A stretch of 13,313 bases of DNA. It comes from Pseudomonadota bacterium. GTDB taxonomy: Bacteria; Pseudomonadota; Alphaproteobacteria; Acetobacterales; Acetobacteraceae. Below, piece by piece: positions 1 to 6,715 of this stretch. Where the stretch lies: contig JAJZVE010000054.1 of the NCBI GenBank assembly GCA_021845835.1, positions 1 to 13,313 of the forward strand, read 5' to 3'. Within the stretch, counting starts at the first letter, position 1. The number at the start of each line of letters is the position of its first letter. The position numbers and the translations under genes were made by a program. A model generated the notes under the pieces. It ran no database searches. It had not been told where the DNA came from and saw only the letters and a program-made list of their open reading frames with translations.

Positions 1-380
1 GGATTGCTGTCGTGCCACTGGCGATCGAAGCTGAAGATCACGTCGTCGGCGTTGAAGTTGCGGGTCGGCCTGAAGTGCTTGTTGGAATGCCACTTCGCGT
101 TCTTGCGCAGATGGAACGTGAACACCTTGCCGCCGTCGGAAATCTCCCAGGACTCGGCGAGACCCGGTTCCACCTCCGTGGTGCCGAGCCTGAACTGCAC
201 CAACTGGTTGTACACCGGCTTGTTGGCATCGAAAGTCGTGCCTGTCGTGTTGATCATTGGGTTGAAGTTTTCCGGCGAACCCTCGGAGCAATAGACCAGC
301 GTCCTGGCACCGGCGCTGCCAGCGCCGAACAGGGCCATAACGGCGGCGGCACAGACAGCGGCCACGATGCGAGTTCTCAT
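1..380 (-). CDS. dppA: DppA-like dipeptide ABC transporter periplasmic binding protein, N-terminal part (cut by left edge)
   Basis: The 126 visible codons run off the left edge, so only about the first quarter of a usual ~530-residue protein is present. Residues 1-25 form a Sec-type signal (basic start, alanine-rich core, cleavage probably near GSAGA). The mature start [15 protein letters not shown] (from residue 27) is the classic beginning of DppA-type family 5 solute-binding proteins, and [15 protein letters not shown] (89-103) and [18 protein letters not shown] (104-121) are also highly characteristic. Family knowledge: these periplasmic proteins deliver di/oligopeptides to a DppBCDF-type permease; some relatives carry haem or 5-aminolevulinate. 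The ATG at 378-380 is preceded by AAAAGGAG (391-398) at 10-nt spacing. The permease genes would be expected to the left, outside the window. The family is confident; the exact peptide specificity is inference. Confidence 0.9.
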   Translation of the reverse strand, partial: MRTRIVAAVCAAAVMALFGAGSAGARTLVYCSEGSPENFNPMINTTGTTFDANKPVYNQLVQFRLGTTEVEPGLAESWEISDGGKVFTFHLRKNAKWHSNKHFRPTRNFNADDVIFSFDRQWHDSN

Positions 381-410
381 TGCGCGACGACTCCTTTTCT
401 CGCGGGGACG

Positions 411-427
411 CCGCCCGGAGCGGGCGG
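411..427. repeat. GC inverted repeat in the leader of the dppA-like gene
   Basis: The arms CCGCCCG (411-417) and CGGGCGG (421-427) are perfectly complementary around a GAG loop. The hairpin lies about 30 nt upstream of the dppA-like start codon, just beyond its ribosome binding site, in the 119-nt gap after the zinc-ribbon gene. No T-run follows on either strand. It may be an mRNA leader structure or a weak terminator for the gene at 500-796. Chance formation in GC-rich DNA is also possible. Confidence 0.35.
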
Positions 428-499
428 GCGCGTGCAGTGGCCGCACTCAAGCGGATTTCAGCGCGCCCCGGAAGCCCCCTGGCGGCCGCGCCGCGGCGC

Positions 500-796
500 T
501 CAACGCAACGGCAGGCGCACCGGCTGGTTCTGCGTCGCCTGCTGATTCTGCTGCATCATCAGCAGCATGCGCCGCGCCTCCGCCGACTTCATGTCGGGCG
601 TGAGCTGCCCGTTGGGCAGGTGGTGCAGCACGCAATTGACCAGGATCAGGGAAGTGACGAGCAGCAGCACGAAGGCGATGGCGACGGAGCGGAACCGCAG
701 CCCGAGCACTGCTCCTCCCGTCGGATAGGCCGCCGCGCAACGGCGGCAGGTCATCGTGGCGGGGTCGAGTTCGGCTTGGCAGAAAGGGCAGATCAT
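500..796 (-). CDS. Small zinc-ribbon, single-pass membrane protein of unknown function
   Basis: This is a 98-residue protein that I do not recognise as a named family. The N-terminus has two CxxC pairs, C3/C6 (CPFC) and C17/C20 (CRRC), separated by 10 residues, which is the layout of a short zinc ribbon. A hydrophobic stretch at about 37-57 (SVAIAFVLLLVTSLILVNCVL) is a single membrane helix, followed by a polar, Gln/Met-rich tail (about 75-98) with a basic end. The likely topology has the zinc ribbon in the cytoplasm and the tail in the periplasm. The ATG at 794-796 has only a weak ribosome site. It sits between doxX and the dppA-like gene on the same strand, but the doxX terminator-like hairpin and an 82-nt gap suggest its own transcript. 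The intact CxxC pairs followed by a membrane helix in one frame make it a real gene rather than a shadow. Confidence 0.72.
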   Translation of the reverse strand: MICPFCQAELDPATMTCRRCAAAYPTGGAVLGLRFRSVAIAFVLLLVTSLILVNCVLHHLPNGQLTPDMKSAEARRMLLMMQQNQQATQNQPVRLPLR

Positions 797-838
797 CGCA
801 GTCCCGGGCGAGAAATTCGCGCGAGACTAGCGGCAAGC

Positions 839-869
839 GCGCGTCCGGTCCAATGCGAACCGGACGCGC
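839..869 (-). terminator. Strong GC hairpin directly after doxX
   Basis: The arms GCGCGTCCGGT (839-849) and ACCGGACGCGC (859-869) pair perfectly over 11 bp around a 9-nt loop. The structure begins 9 nt beyond the doxX stop codon on the minus strand, where a terminator of the wrbA-doxX operon would be. No U-tract follows, so it would act as a U-less terminator or as a 3'-end stabilising stem. Confidence 0.55.
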
Positions 870-878
870 CCGCCAGTA

Positions 879-1307
879 TCAGGCCGGATGGGTGGAAAGA
901 ACGTGACGGCCCTGCCGCATGGCATCGACGCTCCAGGCGCCGGCGCCGTAAGCGATCACGAACAGGAAGCCGCCCGCCATCGAGATGTTCTTCATGGCGT
1001 GGATGGTGTTGTTCTGATCGGCGAAGCCATGCACGGCGAACGCCGTCACCAGGCAGAACACGCCCAGCGCGGCGGCAACGACGCGGGTCTGGAAGCCCAG
1101 CAGCAGCGCCAGGCCGCCGAGGAACTCGACGATCACGGCGACCACGTAGGCAGCCTGCGGCGCCGGCAGCCCGACATGGGCGATGTAGCCGATATACATC
1201 CCAGGCGCCATCAGCTTGCCGAAGCCCGCCCAGATGAAGATGGCGGCCAGCAGCACGCGCCCGAGCGCCGTCAGCGCCGCCGTGCTGGAATTGGAATCGG
1301 TGTTCAT
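879..1307 (-). CDS. DoxX family integral membrane protein
   Basis: This 142-residue protein has about four hydrophobic helices, near residues 10-28, 47-70, 73-93 and 106-125. The first helix carries the DoxX hallmark LGRVLLAAIFIWAGFGKLMAP, and the second the typical VEFLGGLALLLGFQTR. Length and topology match the DoxX/DoxD-like family. Family members sit in the cytoplasmic membrane, and some are linked to quinone, thiosulfate or oxidative-stress chemistry; the biochemical role of most is unproven. The ATG at 1305-1307 is preceded by an excellent ribosome site, AGGAGGG (1312-1318). It starts 16 nt after the wrbA stop on the same strand, so the two genes are almost certainly one operon, fitting a shared role in quinone or electrophile stress. 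The specific function is inference. Confidence 0.88.
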   Translation of the reverse strand: MNTDSNSSTAALTALGRVLLAAIFIWAGFGKLMAPGMYIGYIAHVGLPAPQAAYVVAVIVEFLGGLALLLGFQTRVVAAALGVFCLVTAFAVHGFADQNNTIHAMKNISMAGGFLFVIAYGAGAWSVDAMRQGRHVLSTHPA

Positions 1308-1323
1308 GTTTCCCTCCTGCCGA

Positions 1324-1938
1324 TCAGCCGCGCAACGTCTTCAGTGCCGTGGCCACCTGGGCCACGCGGCGGCCCTGGTAGCGCGCCACCGCCAGGTCAT
1401 TTTCCGGCACCGCGGTGACATGCTGGCCGTCGACCGCGGCATGCGCGCCGTACGGCGTGCCGGCCTGGAACATGACCGGGTCGGCATAGCCGGTCGGCAC
1501 GATGATCAGGCCGAGATGCGCCATGACGTTGTAGAGCGAGGTCACGGTGGTCTCCGCCCCGCCATGCGTGCCCATCGTCGCGCAGAACGCCGAGCCGGCC
1601 TTGCCGTTGAACTTGCCCTGGAACCACACGCCGCCGAGGCTGTCGATATACGCCTTCAGCTCGGCGGTGGTGTTGCCGTAGCGGGTCGGCGTGCCGAACA
1701 CGATGCCGTCGGCCCATTCGATGTCGTCGGCGGTCGGCGCGGCATAGAGCGCGTCCATCCGCCTGGCGCTGTCGGCCCAGCCCGGCACCTGCGCCATCAC
1801 CTCGGGGCCGACAATGTCGCGGGCACGACGCAGCCGCACCGCCGCGCCGGCGGCCTCCGCCCCCTCGGCCAGCGCCTTCGCCAGCGCCTCCGTGGAGCCG
1901 TTGCGGGAATAGAAGGCGATCAGCACGTTGGTGGTCAT
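1324..1938 (-). CDS. wrbA: WrbA-type NAD(P)H:quinone oxidoreductase (flavodoxin-like)
   Basis: The 204-residue length fits WrbA (about 198). The FMN phosphate loop is FYSRNGSTEALAKA, near residues 9-22. Further family signatures are GTPTRYGNTTAELKAYIDSLGG, GTHGGAETTVTSLYNVMAHLG, IIVPTGYADPVMFQAGTPYGA and a C-terminal ARYQGRRVAQVA. Known role of the family: a cytosolic, tetrameric FMN enzyme reducing quinones by two electrons with NAD(P)H, avoiding semiquinone formation. The ATG at 1936-1938 is chosen because MTTNVLIAFYS matches the family start and GGAGG lies at 1943-1947; an upstream in-frame ATG would add 32 unrelated residues reaching into the regulatory region. It is divergent from the LysR gene and followed by doxX at 16 nt. 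Regulation by that LysR protein is inferred from the dyad at 1985-1997. Confidence 0.92.
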   Translation of the reverse strand: MTTNVLIAFYSRNGSTEALAKALAEGAEAAGAAVRLRRARDIVGPEVMAQVPGWADSARRMDALYAAPTADDIEWADGIVFGTPTRYGNTTAELKAYIDSLGGVWFQGKFNGKAGSAFCATMGTHGGAETTVTSLYNVMAHLGLIIVPTGYADPVMFQAGTPYGAHAAVDGQHVTAVPENDLAVARYQGRRVAQVATALKTLRG

Positions 1939-1956
1939 GAATCCTCCGTCTGCTGC

Positions 1957-1971
1957 CGGGGCGACGCCCCG
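1957..1971. repeat. Short GC hairpin in the wrbA leader
   Basis: The arms CGGGGC (1957-1962) and GCCCCG (1966-1971) pair perfectly around a GAC loop. It lies between the wrbA ribosome binding site (1943-1947) and the dyad operator candidate, so it would be in the 5' leader if wrbA transcription starts upstream of it. It could affect message stability or translation. No further support is visible. Confidence 0.3.
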
Positions 1972-1972
1972 C

Positions 1973-2001
1973 TTGCGACTGACATAGGGCGGCCCTAGCA
2001 T
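1973..2001 (+). promoter_or_regulatory. Candidate promoter of the LysR-family gene
   Basis: A -35-like TTGCGA (1973-1978) and a -10-like TAGCAT (1996-2001) are separated by exactly 17 bp, each matching four of six consensus bases. Transcription would start near 2008, about 40 nt before the ATG. The -10 element overlaps the dyad at 1985-1997, as expected for an autorepressing LysR regulator. This is a consensus match by eye only. Confidence 0.4.
1985..1997. promoter_or_regulatory. Perfect T-N11-A dyad, candidate LysR operator
   Basis: TAGGGC-G-GCCCTA is a perfect inverted repeat with six-base arms, and its outer bases give the T-N11-A pattern that defines LysR-type boxes. It lies in the divergent wrbA/lysR gap, 47 bp from the wrbA start and 51 bp from the lysR start. 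A second perfect palindrome, AATCCGGATT (2008-2017), lies about one helical turn further and could be a secondary contact site. Confidence 0.5.
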
Positions 2002-2047
2002 CCAGAAAATCCGGATTGTGTCGATTGGAAGCATCTAAGGAGTAGAT

Positions 2048-2977
2048 ATGAGTGCCGGCACACCGACCCTCGACCAGCTGCGCGTGCTGCTCGCGGTCGC
2101 CGACAGCGGCAGCTTCTCCGCCGCCGCCAAACGGCTCAACCGGGCGCAGTCGGTGGTGAGCTACACCATCGCCAACCTGGAATCGCAGCTCGGCCTGACC
2201 CTGTTCGCACGCGGCCACCGCCGCCCGGTGCTGACCGAGGCCGGGCGCGCCGTGCTGGCGGATGCGCGGCGCATCAGCCGCATCGTGGACGAGCTGCGCG
2301 CCCGCGCCTCCGGCCTCACCTCCGGCCTGGAGGCGGAGGTGGCGCTGGCGGTCGACGTGATGTTCCCGACCGCCGACCTGGTCACGGCGCTGGAGGCGTT
2401 CGCGCGCGCCTTCCCCACCGTTGCCTTCCGCCTGCGCGTCGAGGCGCTGGGGGCGGTCGTGCAACTGGTGCTGCAGGGCGCCTGCAGCCTCGGCATCAGC
2501 GGCCCGATGGGCATCCGCCTCGACGGGCTGGAGCGGCGGCTGCTCCGCCATATCGACCTGGTGCCGGTGGTCGCGCCCGGCCACAGGCTGGCAGCCCTGC
2601 CCACGCCCCTGCCGGCGGCCGCCTTCCACGAGCACACCCAGCTCGTACTGTCCGACCGCTCGCCGCTCACCGACGGGCAGGATTTCGGCGTGATCTCGGT
2701 GCGCACCTGGCGGCTGGGCGACCTCGGCGCCAAGCACGCGCTGCTGCGCGCCGGCCTCGGCTGGGGCAACATGCCAGAGCACATGGTGCGCGACGACCTG
2801 GCCAGCGGGCGGCTGGTGCGGCTGCTTCCGGTCATGGACGCGGTGCAGCGGTTTCCGCTGCTGCTCATCCACCGCGCCGCCGCCCCGCCCGGCCCCGCCG
2901 CGCAATGGCTGGCCGACCGCCTGGCCGGGGCCGCCGCCGAGGAGCCGCTGGAACTGATGGCACGACCCGGTGACTGA
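2048..2977 (+). CDS. LysR-family transcriptional regulator, probably controlling wrbA-doxX
   Basis: At 309 residues it has the normal LysR length. The N-terminal winged helix-turn-helix is evident at about 6-65: LDQLRVLLAVADSGSFSAAAK, then the recognition helix region AQSVVSYTIANLESQLG, then LFARGHRRPVLTEAGRAVLADAR. A coiled linker helix follows (to about 90), and residues 90-300 form the periplasmic-binding-like effector domain. The ATG at 2048 has AAGGAG (2037-2042) 5 nt upstream. It is divergent from the wrbA-doxX operon, the classic LysR/target arrangement, and the shared gap contains a perfect T-N11-A dyad. The likely inducer is a quinone or other electrophile, by inference from the target genes. 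The next operon begins 100 bp downstream with its own promoter candidate, so the regulator may also reach it, but nothing shows that. Confidence 0.92.
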   Translation: MSAGTPTLDQLRVLLAVADSGSFSAAAKRLNRAQSVVSYTIANLESQLGLTLFARGHRRPVLTEAGRAVLADARRISRIVDELRARASGLTSGLEAEVALAVDVMFPTADLVTALEAFARAFPTVAFRLRVEALGAVVQLVLQGACSLGISGPMGIRLDGLERRLLRHIDLVPVVAPGHRLAALPTPLPAAAFHEHTQLVLSDRSPLTDGQDFGVISVRTWRLGDLGAKHALLRAGLGWGNMPEHMVRDDLASGRLVRLLPVMDAVQRFPLLLIHRAAAPPGPAAQWLADRLAGAAAEEPLELMARPGD

Positions 2978-2991
2978 GAGCGCATGGAAGG

Positions 2992-3020
2992 TTGCCAACG
3001 GCGCGCCGGAGCGGCACAAT
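2992..3020 (+). promoter_or_regulatory. Candidate promoter of the sugar-type ABC importer operon
   Basis: TTGCCA (2992-2997, five of six -35 consensus bases) and CACAAT (3015-3020, four of six -10 bases) are spaced by 17 bp. This lies in the 100-bp gap after the LysR gene and about 60 nt before the binding-protein ATG. It is the only good consensus pair I see there. Confidence 0.42.
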
Positions 3021-3077
3021 AGTCTGACAAGAAGAACCGCGCCGCGCACGGTGCCGGCGTAACTGGGAGAGGAAACG

Positions 3078-4109
3078 ATGACGGACATCCCCGCCAACCG
3101 GCGCGACATGCTGCGCGCCACCGCCGGTTTCGCCGGCGCCTCGCTCCTCGGCGCCTTCGGCGTTGCGCCGGCGCTGGCCGCCGAGATGGGCAAGGTCGCC
3201 GGCCGGTCCGACAAGCCCCTGAAGGCGGCGTTCTCCAATGCCGGGCTGCAGGCCACCTGGTGCGCACAGGGCAAGCAGGCGGCGGAATACTGGGGCAAGC
3301 TGTACAACGTGGACGTGACCTGGTTCGACGGCGAGCTGTCGGCCACCAAGCAGCGCGCCGCGATCGACGACATGGCGAGCCAGAAATGGGACTTCGTCGC
3401 CATCCAGGCGTTCGGCATCGGCACGCTGACCGCGCCGGTCGAGAAGATGATCAAGGCGGGCACGCCGGTCATCGATATGGACACGCTGATCGCGCCGCTC
3501 GACAAGATCGACGTGCACAGCTTCCTTGCCCCCGACAACGAATTCATGGGCGCGTCGGTGACGCAGGCGCTGATGGACGCGATCGGCGGCGAGGGCATCG
3601 TGACGATGACGCAGGGCGCGCTCGGCCACACCGGCGCGCAGGGCCGCGCCCGCGGCTTCGAGAGCATCGTCAAGAAATACCCCAAGGTGCAGGTGGTCGA
3701 TACCACGCCGGCCGACTGGGACGTGACCAAGGTGGCGCGCATCTGGGAAACGCTGCTGACCAAGTACCCGAAGATCGACGCCGCTTATTTCCACAATGAC
3801 GACATGGCGCTCGCCGCCTACAATGTGATGAAGGCGCATAACCGCACCAGCATCAAGGTCGGCGGCTGCGACGCCATGCCGCCGGCGCTGCAGGCGGTGT
3901 CCGACGGCCGCATGACGGCGACGGTGCGCAACCCGTCCTGCCGCATCCACGGCGGCGCCGTCATCGCCGGCGTCGCGGCCGTCATCGGCGGCGAGAAGAC
4001 CGGCATGGGCACCGGCACGATCCCGAAACACGTCATCACCGACGGCCCGGTGGTAACCAAGGCCAACGCGCCCGGCATGATGTGGATGGAAGACCATTTC
4101 CTGATCTGA
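3078..4109 (+). CDS. Sugar-type ABC transporter periplasmic substrate-binding protein (RbsB-like, PF13407 fold)
   Basis: This is a 343-residue secreted binding protein. Residues 7-34 look like a Tat-type signal: NRRDML gives the R-R-x-x-L core, followed by a mild hydrophobic stretch and an ALA cleavage site near residue 34. The mature protein shows the periplasmic-binding type I layout: first strand KAAFSNAGLQATW, the IDDMASQKWDFVAIQAFG segment, hinge-side PVIDMDT, AAYFHNDDMALAAYNVMK (near 235-252) and KVGGCDAMPPALQAVSDGRMTATVRN. The HNDDMALA motif is the usual ligand-contact turn in RbsB relatives. The ATG at 3078 follows GGGAGAGGAA (3065-3074). It is the first gene of a three-gene importer operon. 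The substrate is unknown: a pentose, polyol or autoinducer-like ligand is possible, and no catabolic gene nearby decides it. Confidence 0.9.
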   Translation: MTDIPANRRDMLRATAGFAGASLLGAFGVAPALAAEMGKVAGRSDKPLKAAFSNAGLQATWCAQGKQAAEYWGKLYNVDVTWFDGELSATKQRAAIDDMASQKWDFVAIQAFGIGTLTAPVEKMIKAGTPVIDMDTLIAPLDKIDVHSFLAPDNEFMGASVTQALMDAIGGEGIVTMTQGALGHTGAQGRARGFESIVKKYPKVQVVDTTPADWDVTKVARIWETLLTKYPKIDAAYFHNDDMALAAYNVMKAHNRTSIKVGGCDAMPPALQAVSDGRMTATVRNPSCRIHGGAVIAGVAAVIGGEKTGMGTGTIPKHVITDGPVVTKANAPGMMWMEDHFLI

Positions 4110-4126
4110 CGGACGCCGACCGCGAC

Positions 4127-5626
4127 GTGGCCCCTTCCGCCCCCCTGCTCGAACTGCTCGGCATCCGCAAGTCGTTCGGGGGTGTCGCGGCGCTGACCGA
4201 CGTGGATTTCACCCTCATTGCGGGTGAAATCCACGGTCTGGTCGGCGAAAACGGCGCCGGCAAAAGCACGCTGATGAAGATCGTCGCCGGCGTGCATGCC
4301 GAATACCAGGGCACCATGCGTCTCGCCGGTCAGCCGGTGCGGTTCCGCTCCGCGCGCGATGCGAAAGCCGCCGGCATCGGCATGGTGCATCAGGAACTCT
4401 CCATCGTGCGCGACCTGTCGGTGGCGGAGAACGTGCTGCTCGGCATGCAGCCGCTGAACCGCTGCGGCCTCGTCGATTATCCGGCGATGCGCCGCATCGC
4501 CGGCGAGCAGTTGCACCGGCTCGGCATCGACGTCGATCCGCGGCTGCCGGCGGGCGCGCTGCCGCTCGGGCTGCAGCAACTGGTGGAGATCGCGCGCGTG
4601 CTGTTTTCCGGCGCGCGCATCATCATCCTCGACGAACCGACCTCCGCGCTGTCGCCGCCGGAGGAGGAGCGGCTGTTCGCGCTGCTGCGCCGCGTGCGCG
4701 AGGAAGGCCACAGCCTGGTCTTCATCTCGCATTTCCTCGACGACATCCTCCGCATCTCCGACACCGTCACGATCTTCCGCAATGGCCGCCGCATCGAGAC
4801 GGCGCCGGTGCCGCGTATCGACAAGCACTGGATCATCGAGCGCATGATCGGCGCCGGCCACGAGCAGCTCGAAGAAAGCTACACCGGCGACATCCTGCTC
4901 GACAGCCGCCCCGACGCGCCGGTGGTGATGACGGCGGAGGGGCTGACGCTCCCAGGCGCGTTCGAGGACGTGTCGCTGGAGGTGCGCGCCGGCGAGGTGC
5001 TGGGCATCTACGGCTTCATGGGATCGGGCCAGCTCGAACTGGCGCGCGCGCTGTTCGGCAAATTGAAGCTGCAGCGCGGCACGGTGCGGCTGGGCGGGCG
5101 CGAGACGCGGCTGGTCAACACCGCCACCGCGCGCCGCGCCGGCATCGCCTTCGTGCCGGAGAGCCGGCGCGCCATGCTGTTCCACATGGAGCCGGTGTTC
5201 AAGAACATCTCGATCAGCATCCTCGACCGCATCTCCCGCCTCTGGCTCAGGCCGGACGCGGAGCGCGCGATCGCCAACCGGCACGTGAAATCGCTGCAGA
5301 TTCGCCCGCCGCTGGTGGACCGGCCGCTCGGCACGCTGTCGGGCGGCAACCAGCAGAAGGTGGCACTGGCGAAGTGGCTCACCTTTCTGCCAAAAGTGCT
5401 GCTGCTGAGCGAACCGACGCGGGGCATGGATGTCGGCGCCAAGGACGACGTGGTGAAGATCGTGAAGTCGCTGCGCGCCGAGGGCATCGGCGTCGTCGTC
5501 GTGTCCACGGAGCCGGAGACGGTGCTGTCGCTCGCCGACCGCATCCTGGTGATGAAGCGCGGGCGCATCGCCCGCGAATTCGCGCGCGAAGCGGTCAGCA
5601 AGGACCGCCTGCTCGCCGCCGCATGA
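4127..5626 (+). CDS. Sugar-type ABC transporter ATPase with two nucleotide-binding domains (RbsA/MglA-like)
   Basis: The 499-residue size is usual for double-NBD CUT2 ATPases. NBD1 has Walker A GENGAGKST (40-48), Walker B IIILDEPTSA (165-174) and H-loop H202, but its signature reads LPLGLQQ (145-151) where the family normally has LSVGQQQ. NBD2 lacks a true Walker A (GIYGFMGSGQLELA, no Lys; usual in this family), has a good signature LSGGNQQK (404-411), and has Walker B VLLLSEPTRGMD with Ser428 where Asp is expected. The start is uncertain: I chose the GTG at 4127, 17 nt after the binding-protein stop. A GTG at 4082 in the same frame would add 15 residues and overlap the preceding gene by 28 nt; neither has a strong ribosome site. 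It works with the binding protein and permease on either side. Confidence 0.92.
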   Translation: MAPSAPLLELLGIRKSFGGVAALTDVDFTLIAGEIHGLVGENGAGKSTLMKIVAGVHAEYQGTMRLAGQPVRFRSARDAKAAGIGMVHQELSIVRDLSVAENVLLGMQPLNRCGLVDYPAMRRIAGEQLHRLGIDVDPRLPAGALPLGLQQLVEIARVLFSGARIIILDEPTSALSPPEEERLFALLRRVREEGHSLVFISHFLDDILRISDTVTIFRNGRRIETAPVPRIDKHWIIERMIGAGHEQLEESYTGDILLDSRPDAPVVMTAEGLTLPGAFEDVSLEVRAGEVLGIYGFMGSGQLELARALFGKLKLQRGTVRLGGRETRLVNTATARRAGIAFVPESRRAMLFHMEPVFKNISISILDRISRLWLRPDAERAIANRHVKSLQIRPPLVDRPLGTLSGGNQQKVALAKWLTFLPKVLLLSEPTRGMDVGAKDDVVKIVKSLRAEGIGVVVVSTEPETVLSLADRILVMKRGRIAREFAREAVSKDRLLAAA

Positions 5627-5639
5627 GAAGGCCGTTCCG

Positions 5640-6677
5640 ATGAGCACCTCCGCCGGCGGCACCACTGCCCGCCCTGCCCCCGCCGCCGGCTGGCTGCGCA
5701 GCCAGTTGCGCAACATCGCCCCGTTCGCGACGCTGATCGCGCTGGTGGCGCTGTTCAGCGCGCTCAGCACGAGCTTCCCGACGCTCGACAATCTCGGCAA
5801 CATCCTGCAGCAGATCTCCGTCACCGGCATCATCGCGGTCGGGCTCACCTTCGTCATCCTGTGCGCCGAGATCGACCTCAGCGTCGCCAACGTCGCCAAC
5901 GCGGTCGGCATCGTCGTCGCCTTCCTCACGGCGCAGGACGCCAGCGTGAACATCGCCAACGTGCCGCTCGCCGGCATCGCCGCGGTGGCGGTCGCGCTGC
6001 TGGTCAGCTTCCTGCTGGGCGCGGCGAATGCCGCGGGCATGACCATCATCGGCATCCCCAGCTTCATCATGACGCTGGCGATGCTGCAGATCAGTGCCGG
6101 CATCTGTGCCATGCTGGTGCGCGGCCAGATCGCCTACAACGTGCCCGGCATCATCCACACGCTCGGCGCCGGCTCGCTCGGGCCGGTGCCGTGGATCGTG
6201 ATCGTCGCCGCGGCGGTGCTGCTGATCGGCCATGTCGTGCTGACCTACACGCGCTTCGGGCGCTACGTGTACATGACCGGCGGCAACCGCGAGGCGGCAG
6301 AGTACTCGGGTGTCAACACCAGGAAGATCATTGCCTCGGTGATGGTGATCTCGGCGCTCTGTTCGGGGCTTGCCGGCATGCTCGGCGTGGCGCGGTTCGG
6401 CAGCGCGCAGCAGGACGAATTCGGCGACTTCCTGCTCGACAGCATCTCCGCCGTGGTGGTCGGCGGCACCAGCCTGTTCGGCGGCCAGGGCGGCATCGGC
6501 AACACCATCGTCGGGCTGTTCGTGCTCGGCGTGCTGAACAACGGGCTGGACCACATCCGCATCGACAGCTTCCTGAAAATCCTGATCCGCGGGCTGATCC
6601 TGCTGCTGGCGCTGATCGTCAACGTCTATGCGCAGCGCATGCGCACGCAGGCTGCGACCACGGCGACGGGCGGGTGA
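5640..6677 (+). CDS. Sugar-type ABC transporter permease (RbsC-like, BPD_transp_2 family)
   Basis: This 345-residue protein has about nine to ten hydrophobic segments after a Pro/Ala-rich cytoplasmic N-terminus. Family landmarks are CAEIDLSVANVANAVG (75-90, the usual GxxDLSVGS region), TRFGRYVYMTGGNREAAEYSGV (204-225, the cytoplasmic ATPase-coupling loop) and GGTSLFGGQGGIGNTIVG (275-292). The second Gly of the usual GGIDLSVG is altered here (CAEIDLSVAN), a mild departure. The ATG at 5640 is 13 nt after the ATPase stop with AGAAGG (5626-5631) upstream, so it is translated from the same message. It forms the membrane channel, probably as a homodimer since no second permease gene is present, which is typical of this class. 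It is the last gene of the operon; the next gene converges 38 bp later, and I see no convincing terminator between them. Confidence 0.92.
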   Translation: MSTSAGGTTARPAPAAGWLRSQLRNIAPFATLIALVALFSALSTSFPTLDNLGNILQQISVTGIIAVGLTFVILCAEIDLSVANVANAVGIVVAFLTAQDASVNIANVPLAGIAAVAVALLVSFLLGAANAAGMTIIGIPSFIMTLAMLQISAGICAMLVRGQIAYNVPGIIHTLGAGSLGPVPWIVIVAAAVLLIGHVVLTYTRFGRYVYMTGGNREAAEYSGVNTRKIIASVMVISALCSGLAGMLGVARFGSAQQDEFGDFLLDSISAVVVGGTSLFGGQGGIGNTIVGLFVLGVLNNGLDHIRIDSFLKILIRGLILLLALIVNVYAQRMRTQAATTATGG

Positions 6678-6715
6678 CGGGTTCAGCCTGACGGCAAAAG
6701 TCGTGCCGCGCGGAC

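Noticed and set aside
447..836. A 129-codon minus-strand frame overlapping the zinc-ribbon gene
   Set aside because: It is Arg/Ala-rich without motifs; the 98-residue frame has paired cysteines and a clean membrane helix.
1939..2034. A 32-residue N-terminal extension of WrbA
   Set aside because: It would run through the dyad and lysR promoter region, does not match the family, and the downstream ATG has GGAGG at good spacing.
1397..3763. A 788-codon open frame on the minus strand
   Set aside because: It is antisense to wrbA/lysR/binding-protein genes, has low-complexity Arg/Gly/Ala-rich translation without family motifs, and is opposed by clear genes with ribosome sites. Long stop-free shadows are expected at this GC content.
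3818..6112. A 764-codon open frame on the minus strand
   Set aside because: It is antisense to the ABC ATPase and permease, its His/Asp/Arg-rich translation is typical of reverse-frame GC-rich DNA, and no domain is recognisable.
6678..6715. Bidirectional terminator between the convergent permease and persulfide dioxygenase genes
   Set aside because: Only a four-base stem (GGCA/TGCC) is visible, with no T-run on either strand.
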